The translations under genes were made by a program, and so were the position numbers. From positions 210,190 to 220,348 of the forward strand of contig MU647073.1 of the NCBI GenBank assembly GCA_026770585.1: 10,159 bases of DNA, in the 5' to 3' direction. The stretch comes from Baffinella frigidus (taxonomy: Eukaryota > Cryptophyceae > Cryptomonadales > Baffinellaceae). Positions 5,201 through 8,232 of this stretch are shown here, in pieces (within the stretch, counting starts at the first letter, position 1; each line of letters starts with the position of its first letter). The notes under the pieces were generated by a model that was not told the DNA's origin, made no database searches, and saw only the letters and a program-made list of their open reading frames with translations.

Positions 5201-5794
5201 GACAAACGGCATAACTTCCCCACCAGGCGGGGAAATCCCGGGTACATGTATTTAATTCAAATACCCGGCCGGAGGAAGTCGCATCTACCCGCAACGGCGA
5301 GAAACCCGTACTGGCGAGTAACCCCTGTACCACCGCAGAGTGCAGTGCCGGCTTCCAAGCCTGGCGTTTCCAACCCCCCCCCCCACCCCCCTTCTCAGAA
5401 TCCCGGGCGGAGTTGACTTTCCGAGAATAGACTTCCCGGGTGTTTCTCACGGCCCGGTCTCTCTCGCAGGGACAGCGCCGCGCCGACGCAGCCACGGTGG
5501 GGGGGCGCAACCGAGGCGCCCGCCGCCCCGGGGGTCGCAACAGAGGTCGCAGCAGGGGTCGCAGCAGGGGTCGCAACCCCACCCCCCTCGGCACCATCCT
5601 CCTCCGCTCCGCCCGTCGCGCTCCTCGACCCGGGCGGCATGCCTCGGGAGGCTGAGGTGGGGGGGGGCGCGGGGGCGGGGGGAGGGATGCGGGGCGGTTT
5701 GTACCCTGCCATGGCGCTCAACGACTCGTCCGTGGCGGTAGGGGACTCCGTAGGTGCGCAGATGGCGCCGATAGAAGGGCTGGTGCCGTCCTAG
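1..5794 (+). CDS. 3' end of a large ARF-GEF (GBF1/GNOM type), six exons, 5' partial
   Basis: Exon model: A 2-88 (or its duplicate 174-278), B 958-1077, C 3184-3264, D 3541-3570, E 4947-5065, F 5470-5794 with stop TAG. Junctions A/B, B/C, C/D and D/E are all phase 0; E/F is phase 2, and its AG+G gives Arg. Donors are GTAAGC, GTACCC, GCACAC (non-GT), GTCCCC and GTCTCT; acceptors all end in AG. Marker stretches are WRDCYDQILFPIV (A), LPEMHMLWLRLLGLIE (B), NDVVLTLKDMLQ (C), AMHSDPSFQK (D) and DMWVLTSTVLETFCPDLKSE (E). From memory, this order matches the conserved region after the Sec7 domain of GBF1/GNOM proteins: W..C.D..lFp, then ..LW...L..., then LK.mL, then LW..T...l..f.P.L..EL. Exon F is a low-complexity Ala/Pro/Gly tail. 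Such proteins activate ARF GTPases at Golgi membranes. The catalytic Sec7 domain would lie left of the window. The family call and the exon joins are inference; the open frames and splice-site dinucleotides are seen. Confidence 0.62.
104..364 (+). repeat. Minisatellite built on CAGTAGATGGAC
   Basis: The 12-mer CAGTAGATGGAC occurs at 119-130, 148-159, 168-179, 308-319 and 353-364, with a CAGTAAATGGAC variant at 328-339 and an isolated copy at 595-606. Most copies are followed by ACACGTTTG, giving a unit of about 20-25 bases. The copy at 168-179 is exactly the putative acceptor and first codons of exon A, so the array looks like an amplified splice junction. The units sit on both sides of exon A'. 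Confidence 0.8.
174..278 (+). CDS. Exon A, duplicated copy
   Basis: A second copy of exon A follows a potential acceptor CAGTAG at 168-173 and begins ATG GAC CCG AAC GCG TGG. It ends at a GTAAGC donor at 279. It is 35 codons long and contains an Ala homopolymer of seven residues from GCC expansion. The shared segment is 1-97 versus 185-287. Both copies keep the frame and the donor, so it could be an alternative exon rather than a dead copy. An in-frame TAG at 171-173 means the frame cannot extend further upstream without splicing. Confidence 0.5.
421..472 (-). repeat. Dispersed CCTACGG repeat, inverted copy
   Basis: The reverse complement of this segment matches 1249-1302 and 1661-1715 with few differences. 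The shared core contains ACCCTACGG, TAGGC, ATCCGTAGGGACA, a G run and a final GGATAAGGTA or its variant. The core can fold through CCCTACGG / CCGTAGGG. It carries no reading frame of interest. Confidence 0.75.
473..868. other. Intron A-B interior, no gene seen
   Basis: No coding signal is recognised here. It holds one isolated unit of the 104-364 minisatellite (595-606). An imperfect inverted repeat pairs 696-716 with 787-806 (ends GGATATCCC and GGGATACC, both reaching GTGGCGAG). Inside it is a tight hairpin, GGGGTCA-tgtt-TGACCCC, at 717-734. CCTAGG/CCGTAGG words recur through 740-780. Confidence 0.5.
869..940 (+). repeat. AAATTGACATTT tandem repeat upstream of exon B
   Basis: Four units containing A(A)ATTGACATT lie between 869 and 940, three of them with AAATTGACATTT and two preceded by TGC. 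The spacing is about 18-26 bases. The AT-rich block ends 17 bases before the exon B acceptor (GTGCAG, 952-957) and contrasts with the GC-rich exon. Confidence 0.8.
958..1077 (+). CDS. Exon B of the ARF-GEF gene, full copy
   Basis: Forty codons, phase 0 at both ends, follow a CCCGTGCAG acceptor and end at GAG before GTACCC. The exon begins EEVCIRSVLLLCRSFRQNLH and ends LPEMHMLWLRLLGLIE. Codon choice is strongly GC-rich (CTC, CTG, CGC), unlike the AT-rich repeat before it. This is the longest and least damaged of five exon B relatives. It reads continuously into exon C (GLIE then AFKHRIRAVQ), which supports it as the working copy. Confidence 0.6.
1249..1302 (+). repeat. Dispersed CCTACGG repeat, copy 2
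   Basis: This is a direct relative of 1661-1715 and the inverse of 421-472. It starts GACCCTACGGTAGGC, contains GTAGGGACATAGGGGGGG and ends GGATAAGGTA. It lies just after a diverged exon B donor-type segment (1208-1240, reading CTCATCGATGTGC then CCCTCCCGCTC), as does the copy at 1661. Confidence 0.78.
1410..1634 (+). pseudogene. Exon B copy 2, interrupted by a fold-back element
   Basis: The left part, 1411-1432, corresponds to the exon B words ATCCTCC..CC..GAGATGCACA. The right part, 1600-1634, continues ACATGCTCTGGCTCCGCC through CTCATCAAG and a GTGCGT donor. Between them lies a 167-bp insert (1433-1599). The direct repeat ACA at 1430-1432 and 1600-1602 fits a short target-site duplication. 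The upstream half of the exon is not recognisable, so the copy cannot be a full exon. Confidence 0.7.
1433..1599. mobile_element. Fold-back (MITE-like) element inserted in an exon B copy
   Basis: There is a perfect 61-bp inverted repeat, 1446-1506 with 1527-1587, around a 20-base loop. It starts GGCCTGAAAATGGGGTAG. The 12-13 bases outside the arms are also partly complementary (about 8 of 12), so the arms probably extend to about 73 bases. ACA flanks both sides and the two flanks together rebuild intact exon B sequence. It has no coding capacity, as expected of a non-autonomous element. Perfect arms suggest a young insertion. Confidence 0.82.
1661..1715 (+). repeat. Dispersed CCTACGG repeat, copy 3
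   Basis: It matches 1249-1302 closely, including GTAGGGACATAGGGGGGGTT and the GGATAAGGTA end. It follows the donor end of exon B copy 2 in the same order as copy 2 of the repeat, so the pair marks a duplicated block. Confidence 0.78.
1760..1824 (+). pseudogene. Exon B copy 3, 5'-truncated
   Basis: It reads LLVIIILPEMHMLWLRLLGL and then VE before GTTCCG. The frame is the same as in exon B at 958-1077, but the first 18 or so codons are missing and a TGA lies a few codons upstream. The frame runs on to a TAA at 1858-1860. Conservation of the encoded peptide despite third-position changes suggests it was once under selection or is a recent copy. Confidence 0.65.
1915..1936. other. Hairpin
   Basis: CAGGACCGG-AATC-CCGGTCCTG is a perfect 9-bp stem with a 4-base loop. 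It follows an A/T-rich stretch at 1859-1910. It has no T run after it, and I see no reason to call it a terminator. Confidence 0.7.
2068..2109 (+). pseudogene. Exon B remnant with two internal gaps
   Basis: Short words line up in order with exon B: TTCCG, CAGAACCTGC (here CGGAACCTGC), GAAATGC, then CTGATCGAGG (here CTGATAGAGG) and a GTGCG donor. The segments between are missing. A TAG now interrupts the frame. This is a match of short words, so the call is tentative. Confidence 0.45.
2121..2208 (+). repeat. CCCTCAA heptamer array (telomere-like variant)
   Basis: About 12 tandem copies of CCCTCAA lie here, one of them with a C-to-T change. The unit differs from the CCCTAAA units at 10061-10144 by one base. 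The array begins directly after the donor-like word GATAGAGGTGCGCCCTCGCT. Confidence 0.88.
2222..2340 (+). repeat. 185-bp tandem duplication, unit 1
   Basis: The segment from GCTCCCAGCCAAACCACCC to TTTGAG recurs at 2407-2525 at an offset of 185 bases with high identity. It includes CACGTGGGGCCTCATAGAGG and ends in G-rich telomere-like words (TTCAGGGTTTGAGGTTTGAG) that run opposite to the array at 2121. The exon B donor-type word CATAGAGGTGCGCCCTCGCTC is inside each unit. Confidence 0.85.
2371..2402 (+). pseudogene. Exon B remnant, 3' end only
   Basis: TGCTCTCCGCCTCCTGGGACTCATCGAGGTT matches the 3' third of exon B, nearest to copy 3 at 1760-1824 (CTCCGCCTTCTGGGACTCGTCGAGGTT). A 3-base gap removes part of the LWLR segment. 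It is directly preceded by another donor-type word (GATAGAGGTGCG). Confidence 0.6.
2407..2530 (+). repeat. 185-bp tandem duplication, unit 2
   Basis: This is the second copy of 2222-2340. Its telomere-like tail is longer (CAGGGTTCAGGGTTCAAGG and onward). It runs into GAGGTGCGTACCCTCCCGCT at 2523-2542, the same words that follow exon B at 1075-1090. Confidence 0.85.
2732..2758 (+). pseudogene. Exon C 5' fragment, copy 1
   Basis: TAG then GCGTCCAAGCACCAGATCCGGG corresponds to the acceptor and first eight codons of exon C (3181-3207), with two substitutions. The preceding bases (CTGACGTTGTGCG, G-rich run) match those before the second fragment at 3067-3100. It therefore includes a slice of intron as well as exon. 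Confidence 0.65.
2764..2798 (+). repeat. CACAAAC heptamer array
   Basis: Four to five tandem copies of the 7-mer CACAAAC, ending in CACAAAAA. The 7-base period matches the telomere-like arrays elsewhere in the window, but the unit is two changes away from CCCTAAA. Confidence 0.75.
2841..2996 (+). repeat. 10-bp minisatellite GCGAGGGTGG
   Basis: About 16 units with an exact 10-base period are seen: a perfect central block (2861-2950) and variant units at both ends, such as TGTGAGGGTG. It is strongly G-skewed on the plus strand. It follows CCTACTCGGGAAAG (2827-2840), and CCTACTCGGGGAAG recurs at 3050-3063, so near-identical words flank the array and its tail. Translations in all frames are simple repeats. 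Confidence 0.9.
3095..3133 (+). pseudogene. Exon C 5' fragment, copy 2
   Basis: GTGTAG then GCGTTCAAGCACCGGATCCGGGCGGTGCA is identical to the start of exon C at 3184-3212 up to GTGCA, then diverges (TATAAGGCG). The upstream intron words CTGACG and G-rich GTGTAG are shared with 2708-2734 and 3005-3031. Confidence 0.72.
3184..3264 (+). CDS. Exon C of the ARF-GEF gene
   Basis: Twenty-seven codons in phase 0 follow CACTAG. They read AFKHRIRAVQ, then RDAVTNDVVLTLKDMLQ. Joined to exon B it gives LGLIE-AFKHRIRAVQ. Its LTLKDMLQ end resembles the 'LKNMLLVM' element that follows the LW..L helix in GBF1/GNOM proteins (family knowledge from memory). The 3' side has no GT: the sequence after CAG is GCACACCC and then telomere-like repeats. 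It is preceded by two truncated copies of its own first codons. Confidence 0.6.
3265..3540 (+). repeat. Telomere-like heptamer tract forming the whole intron C-D
   Basis: Degenerate 7-mers fill this tract: CCCCAAA, CACCAAA, CCCGAAA and, near 3495-3510, true CCCTAAA. The tract has no GT dinucleotide anywhere, and it ends in CCCCAG directly before exon D. The exon C frame reads on as a Pro/Asn/Lys/Gln repeat to a TAA at 3496-3498, so without splicing the protein would end there. Confidence 0.85.
3541..3570 (+). CDS. Exon D, ten-codon microexon
   Basis: AMHSDPSFQK lies between CCCCAG and GTCCCC in phase 0. It joins C (LKDMLQ) to E (VQHASGQDMW) without breaking frame. Support is the phase match, the clean non-repetitive codons in a repeat desert, and a plausible position in the protein. 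The frame stays open beyond 3570 into a Pro-rich stretch, so a longer exon is possible. Confidence 0.4.
3649..3726 (+). repeat. Telomere-like block, left arm of a distant inverted repeat
   Basis: CACCCTACACCTGAACCCTAA, then CCAACCAATTCCTCCTGAAC and CCCGAAA units, end in CTAACCGTGCAC. The reverse complement recurs at 4158-4229, including the unique spacer CCAATTCC. So a particular block was copied in opposite orientation about 430 bases away. Confidence 0.85.
3727..4130. other. Intron D-E interior, no gene seen
   Basis: A diverged duplication of about 35 bases is present (3733-3767 and 3848-3879, both with GCCTCCCGTGG and AGAGATGA). CTCTCTGAAGCGAG-type words occur at 3799, 4046 and 4452. A short run of TCAGAAA/TCGGAAA heptamers lies at 4009-4037. 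No reading frame is convincing. Confidence 0.5.
4137..4160 (+). pseudogene. Exon E fragment, copy 1
   Basis: GCACGCGTCCGTGCAAGACATGTG matches the first part of exon E (CAGCATGCGTCCGGGCAAGACATGTG) with substitutions. The same 24 bases recur exactly at 4231-4254, flanking the inverted telomere-like block. Confidence 0.65.
4158..4229 (-). repeat. Telomere-like block, right arm (inverted copy of 3649-3726)
   Basis: GTGCACGGTTAGGGTTCCGG and onward, with GGAATTGGTTGGATTCAGGG, is the reverse complement of 3649-3726 with scattered changes and one heptamer fewer. It is G-rich on the plus strand, unlike most arrays in the window. Confidence 0.85.
4231..4263 (+). pseudogene. Exon E fragment, copy 2
   Basis: GCACGCGTCCGTGCAAGACA followed by TGTGGGTGCACCTCG extends further into exon E (to the MWV codons) than copy 1. 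The reading then departs from exon E. Confidence 0.65.
4301..4440. mobile_element. 140-bp fold-back (MITE-like) element with AACC flanks
   Basis: There are 58-bp terminal inverted repeats, 4301-4358 and 4383-4440, with only two mismatches around a 24-base AT-rich loop. The ends are TTATCCGGGGAAACC. AACC at 4297-4300 and 4441-4444 is an exact 4-bp flanking direct repeat, fitting a target-site duplication. The AT-rich body stands out from the GC-rich flanks. It has no coding capacity. Confidence 0.88.
4526..4592 (+). pseudogene. Exon E copy 3, frameshifted
   Basis: It reads QHASGQDMWVLT and then loses frame through a net 5-base deletion relative to 4947-5021, before the shared words CTTCTGCCCCGACCTC. 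It follows an acceptor-like CACGCGCAG. Its 3' end is fused directly to the left arm of a 121-bp-family element at 4593. Confidence 0.75.
4593..4695 (+). mobile_element. 121-bp TIR family, copy 1 (5' end lost)
   Basis: It starts inside the left arm at AAGAAACTGCCTCCCC and runs through CCCTACAGTAGGCCTATGCC to the intact right arm TTTCTTATGAGCGAGGTACC..CTGTA. About 22 bases of the left end are missing compared with 6370-6490. The right end abuts CGCGCAG, the acceptor of the exon E copy at 4703. Confidence 0.88.
4703..4777 (+). pseudogene. Exon E copy 4, 3'-truncated
   Basis: It is identical to 4947-5021 and in frame (VQHASGQDMW...CPDLK), but it stops at CTCAAG, where a truncated 121-bp-family element starts. 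The identity covers 108 bases, from the right arm of the upstream element (4670) to 4777, at an offset of 244 bases. It could still be used if the AA/GTGCCT at its end served as a donor, but the following coding segment is absent. Confidence 0.7.
4778..4939 (+). mobile_element. 121-bp TIR family, copy 2, with a triplicated core
   Basis: The left arm is truncated and diverged (GCCTCGCTCACAAGAAACC). The core TAGGCCTATGCCCAGGGCCC plus TATGGTGG occurs three times (starting at 4820, 4853 and 4881), so the element is longer than its relatives. The right arm TTTCTTATGAGCGAGGTACC..CTGTA is intact and again ends at CGCGCAG. Confidence 0.88.
4947..5065 (+). CDS. Exon E of the ARF-GEF gene, most complete copy
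   Basis: It follows GTACGCGCAG and reads VQHASGQDMWVLTSTVLETF, then CPDLKSELMPTGSTPNKPH. It ends at CACAG before GTCTCT (phase 2). An alternative acceptor six bases later (GTGCAG) would drop two residues. The pattern MW.LT...LE.F.P.LK.EL fits the last conserved helix pair of GBF1/GNOM-like proteins as I remember them. This is the only one of five copies to extend past CTCAAG, so I take it as the working exon. Confidence 0.6.
5066..5168 (+). repeat. CT/CTCG microsatellite
   Basis: A run of CT dinucleotides with CTCG blocks begins at the proposed exon E donor. It is pure pyrimidine over long stretches on the plus strand. The frames through it encode only Ser/Leu or Arg/Glu simple repeats. Confidence 0.92.
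5169..5469. other. Rest of intron E-F
   Basis: A palindromic AT-centred segment lies at 5237-5268 (CCCGGGTAC, TATTTAATTCAAATACCCGG). It resembles the ends of the fold-back element at 6717-6864 (CCGGGTATTTAATTTAATTG). A C run follows at 5374-5391. The intron ends in GGTCTCTCTCGCAG, a good pyrimidine tract and acceptor for exon F. Confidence 0.55.
5470..5794 (+). CDS. Exon F, C-terminal tail and stop of the ARF-GEF gene
   Basis: From the CTCTCTCGCAG acceptor, one base completes an Arg codon with exon E. Then 107 codons run open to TAG. The tail is Ala/Pro/Gly/Val-rich, with four 12-base units at 5533-5580, an Ala/Pro/Ser stretch, a Gly run and a less biased end: LYPAMALNDSSVAVGDSVGA, then QMAPIEGLVPS. 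Phase 2 matches the exon E donor, and an open GC-rich frame of this length ending in non-repetitive sequence supports coding. The other two plus frames over this stretch are Arg/Gln/Pro-rich and look like shadows. The last 14 codons recur at 6007-6052. Confidence 0.58.
5533..5580 (+). repeat. Four 12-bp units GGTCGCAGCAGG
   Basis: Exact 12-base periodicity inside exon F. In the proposed frame it encodes repeated Val-Ala-(Thr/Ala)-(Glu/Gly), which preserves reading frame. Confidence 0.85.
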
Positions 5795-5873
5795 GGCGGT
5801 GTGGTGTGTGTACGAGTAAAACACGGTGAATCCGAGATCCGATCACGGTCCGCACATGGCCACCATGGACATG
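5753..5873 (+). repeat. Gene-end repeat unit 1
   Basis: It contains the last codons of exon F (GAQMAPIEGLVPS, stop) and the start of the 3' flank: GGCGGTGTGGTGTGTGTACG, AGTAAAACACGGTGAATCCG, then ATGGCCACCATGGACATG. It is followed directly by a 121-bp-family element. Related units are at 6007-6156 and 6277-6369. Confidence 0.85.
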
Positions 5874-5994
5874 TACAGGGGTAACTCGCTCATAAGAAAC
5901 TGCATCCCCCTAGGACCCTACACTAGGCCTATGCCTAGGGCCCTGTGGTGATCCTAGGGGGGTGGGCGTTTCTTATGAGCGAGGTACCCCTGTA
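5874..5994 (+). mobile_element. 121-bp TIR family, copy 3, full length
   Basis: It runs from TACAGGGGTAACTCGCTCAT to CGAGGTACCCCTGTA, 121 bases. The arms are about 45 bases and include TAAGAAACTG and CCTAGGACC. TA is present at both ends, which fits either a TA target duplication or a conserved terminal TA. It sits between two gene-end repeat units. No autonomous transposase is seen in the window. Confidence 0.9.
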
Positions 5995-6006
5995 GGGGGC
6001 CCTGTG

Positions 6007-6156
6007 GGTGCGCAGCTGATGGCGCCGGTGGTAGGGCTGGTACCGTCTTAGGGCGGTGTGGTGTGTACGAGTAAAACGCGGTGAATCCGAAATCCGATCA
6101 GTCAGCACATGGCCACCATGGACATGTATTCTTACCCGAGCCAACATGGCCCCCGT
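6007..6156 (+). repeat. Gene-end repeat unit 2, carrying a C-terminal coding copy
   Basis: The segment GCGCAGCTGATGGCGCCGG and onward reads AQLMAPVVGLVPS then TAG, parallel to exon F's AQMAPIEGLVPS with one inserted codon and two replacements. It continues through the same 3' flank words and 19-20 bases further (TATTCTTACCCGAG). It is followed by a truncated 121-bp-family element. Confidence 0.82.
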
Positions 6157-6229
6157 GTACAGGGGTGCCTCGCTCATAAGGAAGGGTTCTGGTGAGAACG
6201 AAGCGTATTTGGGGGGGGGGCGGTTCTTG
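6157..6229 (+). mobile_element. 121-bp TIR family, copy 4, internally replaced
   Basis: The left arm TACAGGGGTGCCTCGCTCAT..AAGGAA is present, then unrelated sequence (6185-6206). A G run with CGGTTCTT (6207-6228) resembles the right-arm interior. The right terminus is missing. Confidence 0.65.
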
Positions 6230-6276
6230 ATTTTAAGAACGTGCCACCGACCGTTTTCAGAATCCCCGCTTCTCAT

Positions 6277-6369
6277 GTACGAGTAAAACATGGTGAATCC
6301 GAAATCCGATCACAGTCCACACATGGCCACCATGGTCATGTATTCTTTCCCGAGGAGGCCTTGTTTGAC
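6277..6369 (+). repeat. Gene-end repeat unit 3, 5'-truncated
   Basis: It begins TGTACGAGTAAAACATGG and matches units 1 and 2 through ATGGCCACCATGG, CATGTATTCTTTCCCGAG. The codons of the protein end are not included. It is followed at once by a full-length 121-bp element. Confidence 0.82.
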
Positions 6370-6490
6370 TACAGGGGTACCTCGCTCATAAGAAACTGCC
6401 TCCCCCTAGGACCCTACAGTAGACCTATGCCTAGGGCCCTACGGTGGTCCTAGGGGGGGGGCTGTTTCTTATGAGCGAGGTACCCCTGTA
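6370..6490 (+). mobile_element. 121-bp TIR family, copy 5, best-preserved member
   Basis: The arms at 6370-6414 and 6446-6490 pair over about 45 bases with a few mismatches in the C/G run. The core is CTACAGTAGACCTATGCC and GGGCCCTACGG. Length is 121 bases with TA at both ends. It is a good reference member for a family search. Confidence 0.93.
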
Positions 6491-6500
6491 GGACCTACAC

Positions 6501-6617
6501 TATGCATATCCATTAAGTGACCAGTAGGCTCATACGCCCTACCGTAGGGCCCTAGCACCAGCCTAGGACCTCAGGCCCCCAAATTTGGAGGCCTGGTCAC
6601 TGAAGGGATACATTGTA
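6501..6617. mobile_element. Second, diverged inverted-repeat element
   Basis: 6501-6524 (TATGCATATCCATTAAGTGACCAG) pairs imperfectly with 6593-6617 (CTGGTCACTGAAGGGATACATTGTA). The interior has CCTACCGTAGGGCCCTAG and CCTAGGACC, words shared with the 121-bp family and with 421-472. It starts ten bases after copy 5. Confidence 0.6.
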
Positions 6618-6686
6618 GACCGATTGCTAGGACGATGTATGCAGTTTGTGAGGTAGCGTGCGCCGATGGGGCGCGCACGAGAAGGT

Positions 6687-6902
6687 TTTGTCACGTTGCT
6701 GAACGACGGGAGAATCTCATCACGCCGGGTATTTAATTTAATTGCTCGAAACGAATCATTTTGGCATCATATTCTGTCTGAAGTGGCCAGATTGGCAACT
6801 TATGGCAACTTCTGACGCCAAAAGTATGCGTTTCGAGCAATTAAATTAAATACCTGGCGGGATGAAAGCACGTTTGTCAAGTTGCTGAACGAAGGAGGAT
6901 CA
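6687..6902. mobile_element. Fold-back element between 30-bp direct repeats
   Basis: Arms 6723-6753 and 6829-6859 (CGCC(G/A)GGTATTTAATTTAATT and onward to GCTCGAAACG) match with one mismatch. Weaker pairing extends them inward to about 6770/6811 and outward to TCATC/GATGA. Direct repeats of about 30 bases flank the element (6687-6716 and 6873-6902, both with TTTGTCA.GTTGCTGAACGA). They are too long for an ordinary target-site duplication, so the insertion may lie within a tandem duplication. Confidence 0.8.
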
Positions 6903-6969
6903 CTCCTCTCTGAAAAGGGTCCACCAGCCCTCACAGCAGGGCCAAATTCTAAATCGGGTTGGCGCAATC

Positions 6970-6988
6970 TCGCCGGATTCCGGCGAGC
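6970..6988. other. Palindrome CTCGCCGGATTCCGGCGAG
   Basis: A 9-bp perfect stem around a single base. A shorter relative, CGCCGGAATCCGGCG, is at 7116-7130 inside the next element, and ACCGGAATCCCGGT occurs at 1919-1932. Confidence 0.75.
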
Positions 6989-7024
6989 TAGTACCAGAAA
7001 ATAGAAGGATTGGTCTTTCTGTGA

Positions 7025-7192
7025 CCACCAGCCCTCACGGTTTGCACAAATGGAAAATTACGTACCAGTTTTAAAACTCAAAACACCTTGCTTTTGGGGG
7101 TTTAAAAATAACCGACGCCGGAATCCGGCGGTTTCCAAGGGCATTACGTACCGCCAAATTGGACCATTTGTGCAAACCGTGAGGGTTGGTGG
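7025..7192. mobile_element. Inverted-repeat element with CCACCA(G/A)CCCTCACGG ends
   Basis: Arms 7025-7053 and 7164-7192 (29 bases, one mismatch) are of the form CCACCAGCCCTCACGG then TTTGCACAAATGG. The interior holds the 7116-7130 palindrome and two direct ATTACGTACC words. A lone arm end CCACCAGCCCTCAC also occurs at 6921-6934. GAGGGTTGGTGG is repeated directly at the right end (7181 and 7193). Confidence 0.8.
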
Positions 7193-7350
7193 GAGGGTTG
7201 GTGGGTGATATGGACGCATGGATGCCGTGTGTACGCGTGGGGGGGTCTGCGAGTCGACGGGCATGGGGCACGGGCGCAGCTGTGGCGCCTCGCCCATCTG
7301 GCGTCGCCTACGGGTGGATGAGCGTGTGCATGCACGGCTCAAGCAGATGG

Positions 7351-7473
7351 TACAGGGGTACCTCGCTCGTAAGGCGGCGCACCATGCTAGGACCCTACAG
7401 TAGGCCAATCCCTAGGGTCCTACGGTGGTCCTGGGGGGGCGGGGCGGCTCCTTGTGAGCGGGGTACCCCGGTA
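7351..7473 (+). mobile_element. 121-bp TIR family, copy 6 (123 bp, diverged)
   Basis: It runs from TACAGGGGTACCTCGCTCGT to GAGCGGGGTACCCCGGTA, with CCCTACAGTAGGCCAATCCC in the core. Several GC-increasing changes relative to copy 5 suggest an older insertion. It lies 265 bases beyond the HSBP1 stop codon. Confidence 0.88.
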
Positions 7474-7737
7474 GGCCCCACAGCGATGCGTGTTGGCGCT
7501 TCCCAGACACGCGGCAAGCAAGGGGGGGGCACGAGAGACTTGGGAGGATGGAGGTGTACAGACGCCCTGCGGGAAGAAGCCCACGGTCCTGCCTCAGCGA
7601 GCAGAAACCACAACGGGCAGCGGCACGCCCACCCATTTGAGTGCCTGTCACCAGTCCGCGCCAGCCCGGGTCTGTGCGGCTCCTCTTTCGCCGCCTCGCC
7701 CACTGCCCCCCCGCCTCCGCGCCCAAATCTACTGCAA
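7474..7737. other. 3' flank of HSBP1, no other gene seen
   Basis: On the minus strand this follows the HSBP1 stop and presumably holds its 3' UTR. I see no AATAAA-type signal. The plus-strand frame open across it and through HSBP1 exon 3 (7186-7896) has no recognisable content and is treated as a shadow. Confidence 0.4.
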
Positions 7738-8206
7738 TCATTCGCCAGTAATCGCTGGCGCCCCCTCTTCAATCCCCGCCTGAGTCATCAGCTCGCCGAT
7801 CGATTTCTCCAGCTCGTCGATGCGCCCACCCATGTCGTCGACTGCCGCAATCCCCGATATCACGTCAGGCGCCACTCAACTCCACGGATCCGCTGAGCGC
7901 TACGATTCCATCGCCTCGCAGCCCTTCCCGCAGAGCAGAGGGTGCAAGAATCGCGGGGGGGGGGCGGGGGGGGGGCTTACTTCTTGAGATGATAGCGTCC
8001 GACATGTCCTGGAACCGTTGTTGCTACTCCCCCATGCCAAGAAACGAACTGTCAGAACGCCTGTGTTGGCCACACAAGTCGGATGAAGCAGCGGCAAGGC
8101 AGGCGCAGCACGGGACAGAGCGGGGACGCACCATCTGCTGCAGCAGGTTCTGCACGAAGACCGTGAGGTCTTGCGTGTTTTGCGGGACAGCCTCTGCGTC
8201 CGCCAT
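7738..8206 (-). CDS. HSBP1: Heat shock factor binding protein 1 (HSBP1), complete, three exons
   Basis: Exons on the minus strand: 8206-8132, 8023-7981, 7841-7738. Donors are GTGCGT and GTAAGC, acceptors GAGTAG and GGCAG. The spliced frame encodes 73 residues and stops with TGA. Residues 1-25 ([20 protein letters not shown] then LLQQM) come from exon 1. Residues 26-39 ([14 protein letters not shown]) are exon 2. Codon 40 (Ile) is split A/TC across intron 2. Residues 41-73 ([20 protein letters not shown] then AGIEE...) are exon 3. The spacing and the QDLT, LLQQM, F.MSD.II.RIDDM, RID.LE and LMTQAG.EE positions match the HSBP1 family (76 residues in human), a small trimeric coiled coil that binds heat shock factor and is linked to WASH complex assembly. 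The ATG has a good context (G at -3, G at +4). Confidence 0.93.
7842..7980 (-). other. HSBP1 intron 2
   Basis: 139 bases, GTAAGC to CAG on the minus strand, phase 1. Just after the donor it holds a long C run on the sense strand, broken by a single G (G run on the plus strand, 7954-7975). The split codon closes exactly as ATC (Ile), the residue expected by the family. Confidence 0.88.
8024..8131 (-). other. HSBP1 intron 1
   Basis: 108 bases, GTGCGT to TAG on the minus strand, phase 0, between LLQQM and QQRFQ. Unspliced reading gives 60 residues ending at a TAG at the acceptor, so splicing is needed for the HSBP1 core. Confidence 0.88.
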
Positions 8207-8232
8207 TCCGCCCGAAGTTCAAAAATAGGCCA

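Noticed and set aside
4911-5597. 228-residue minus-strand reading frame
   Set aside because: It lies antisense to exon E, the CT microsatellite and exon F, and encodes Arg/Glu and Arg/Leu/Pro simple sequence. The plus-strand exons explain the openness.
7186-7896. 236-residue plus-strand reading frame, the longest in the window
   Set aside because: It runs through a 121-bp-family element and antisense to HSBP1 exon 3. No recognisable domain; GC-rich DNA commonly keeps such shadow frames open.
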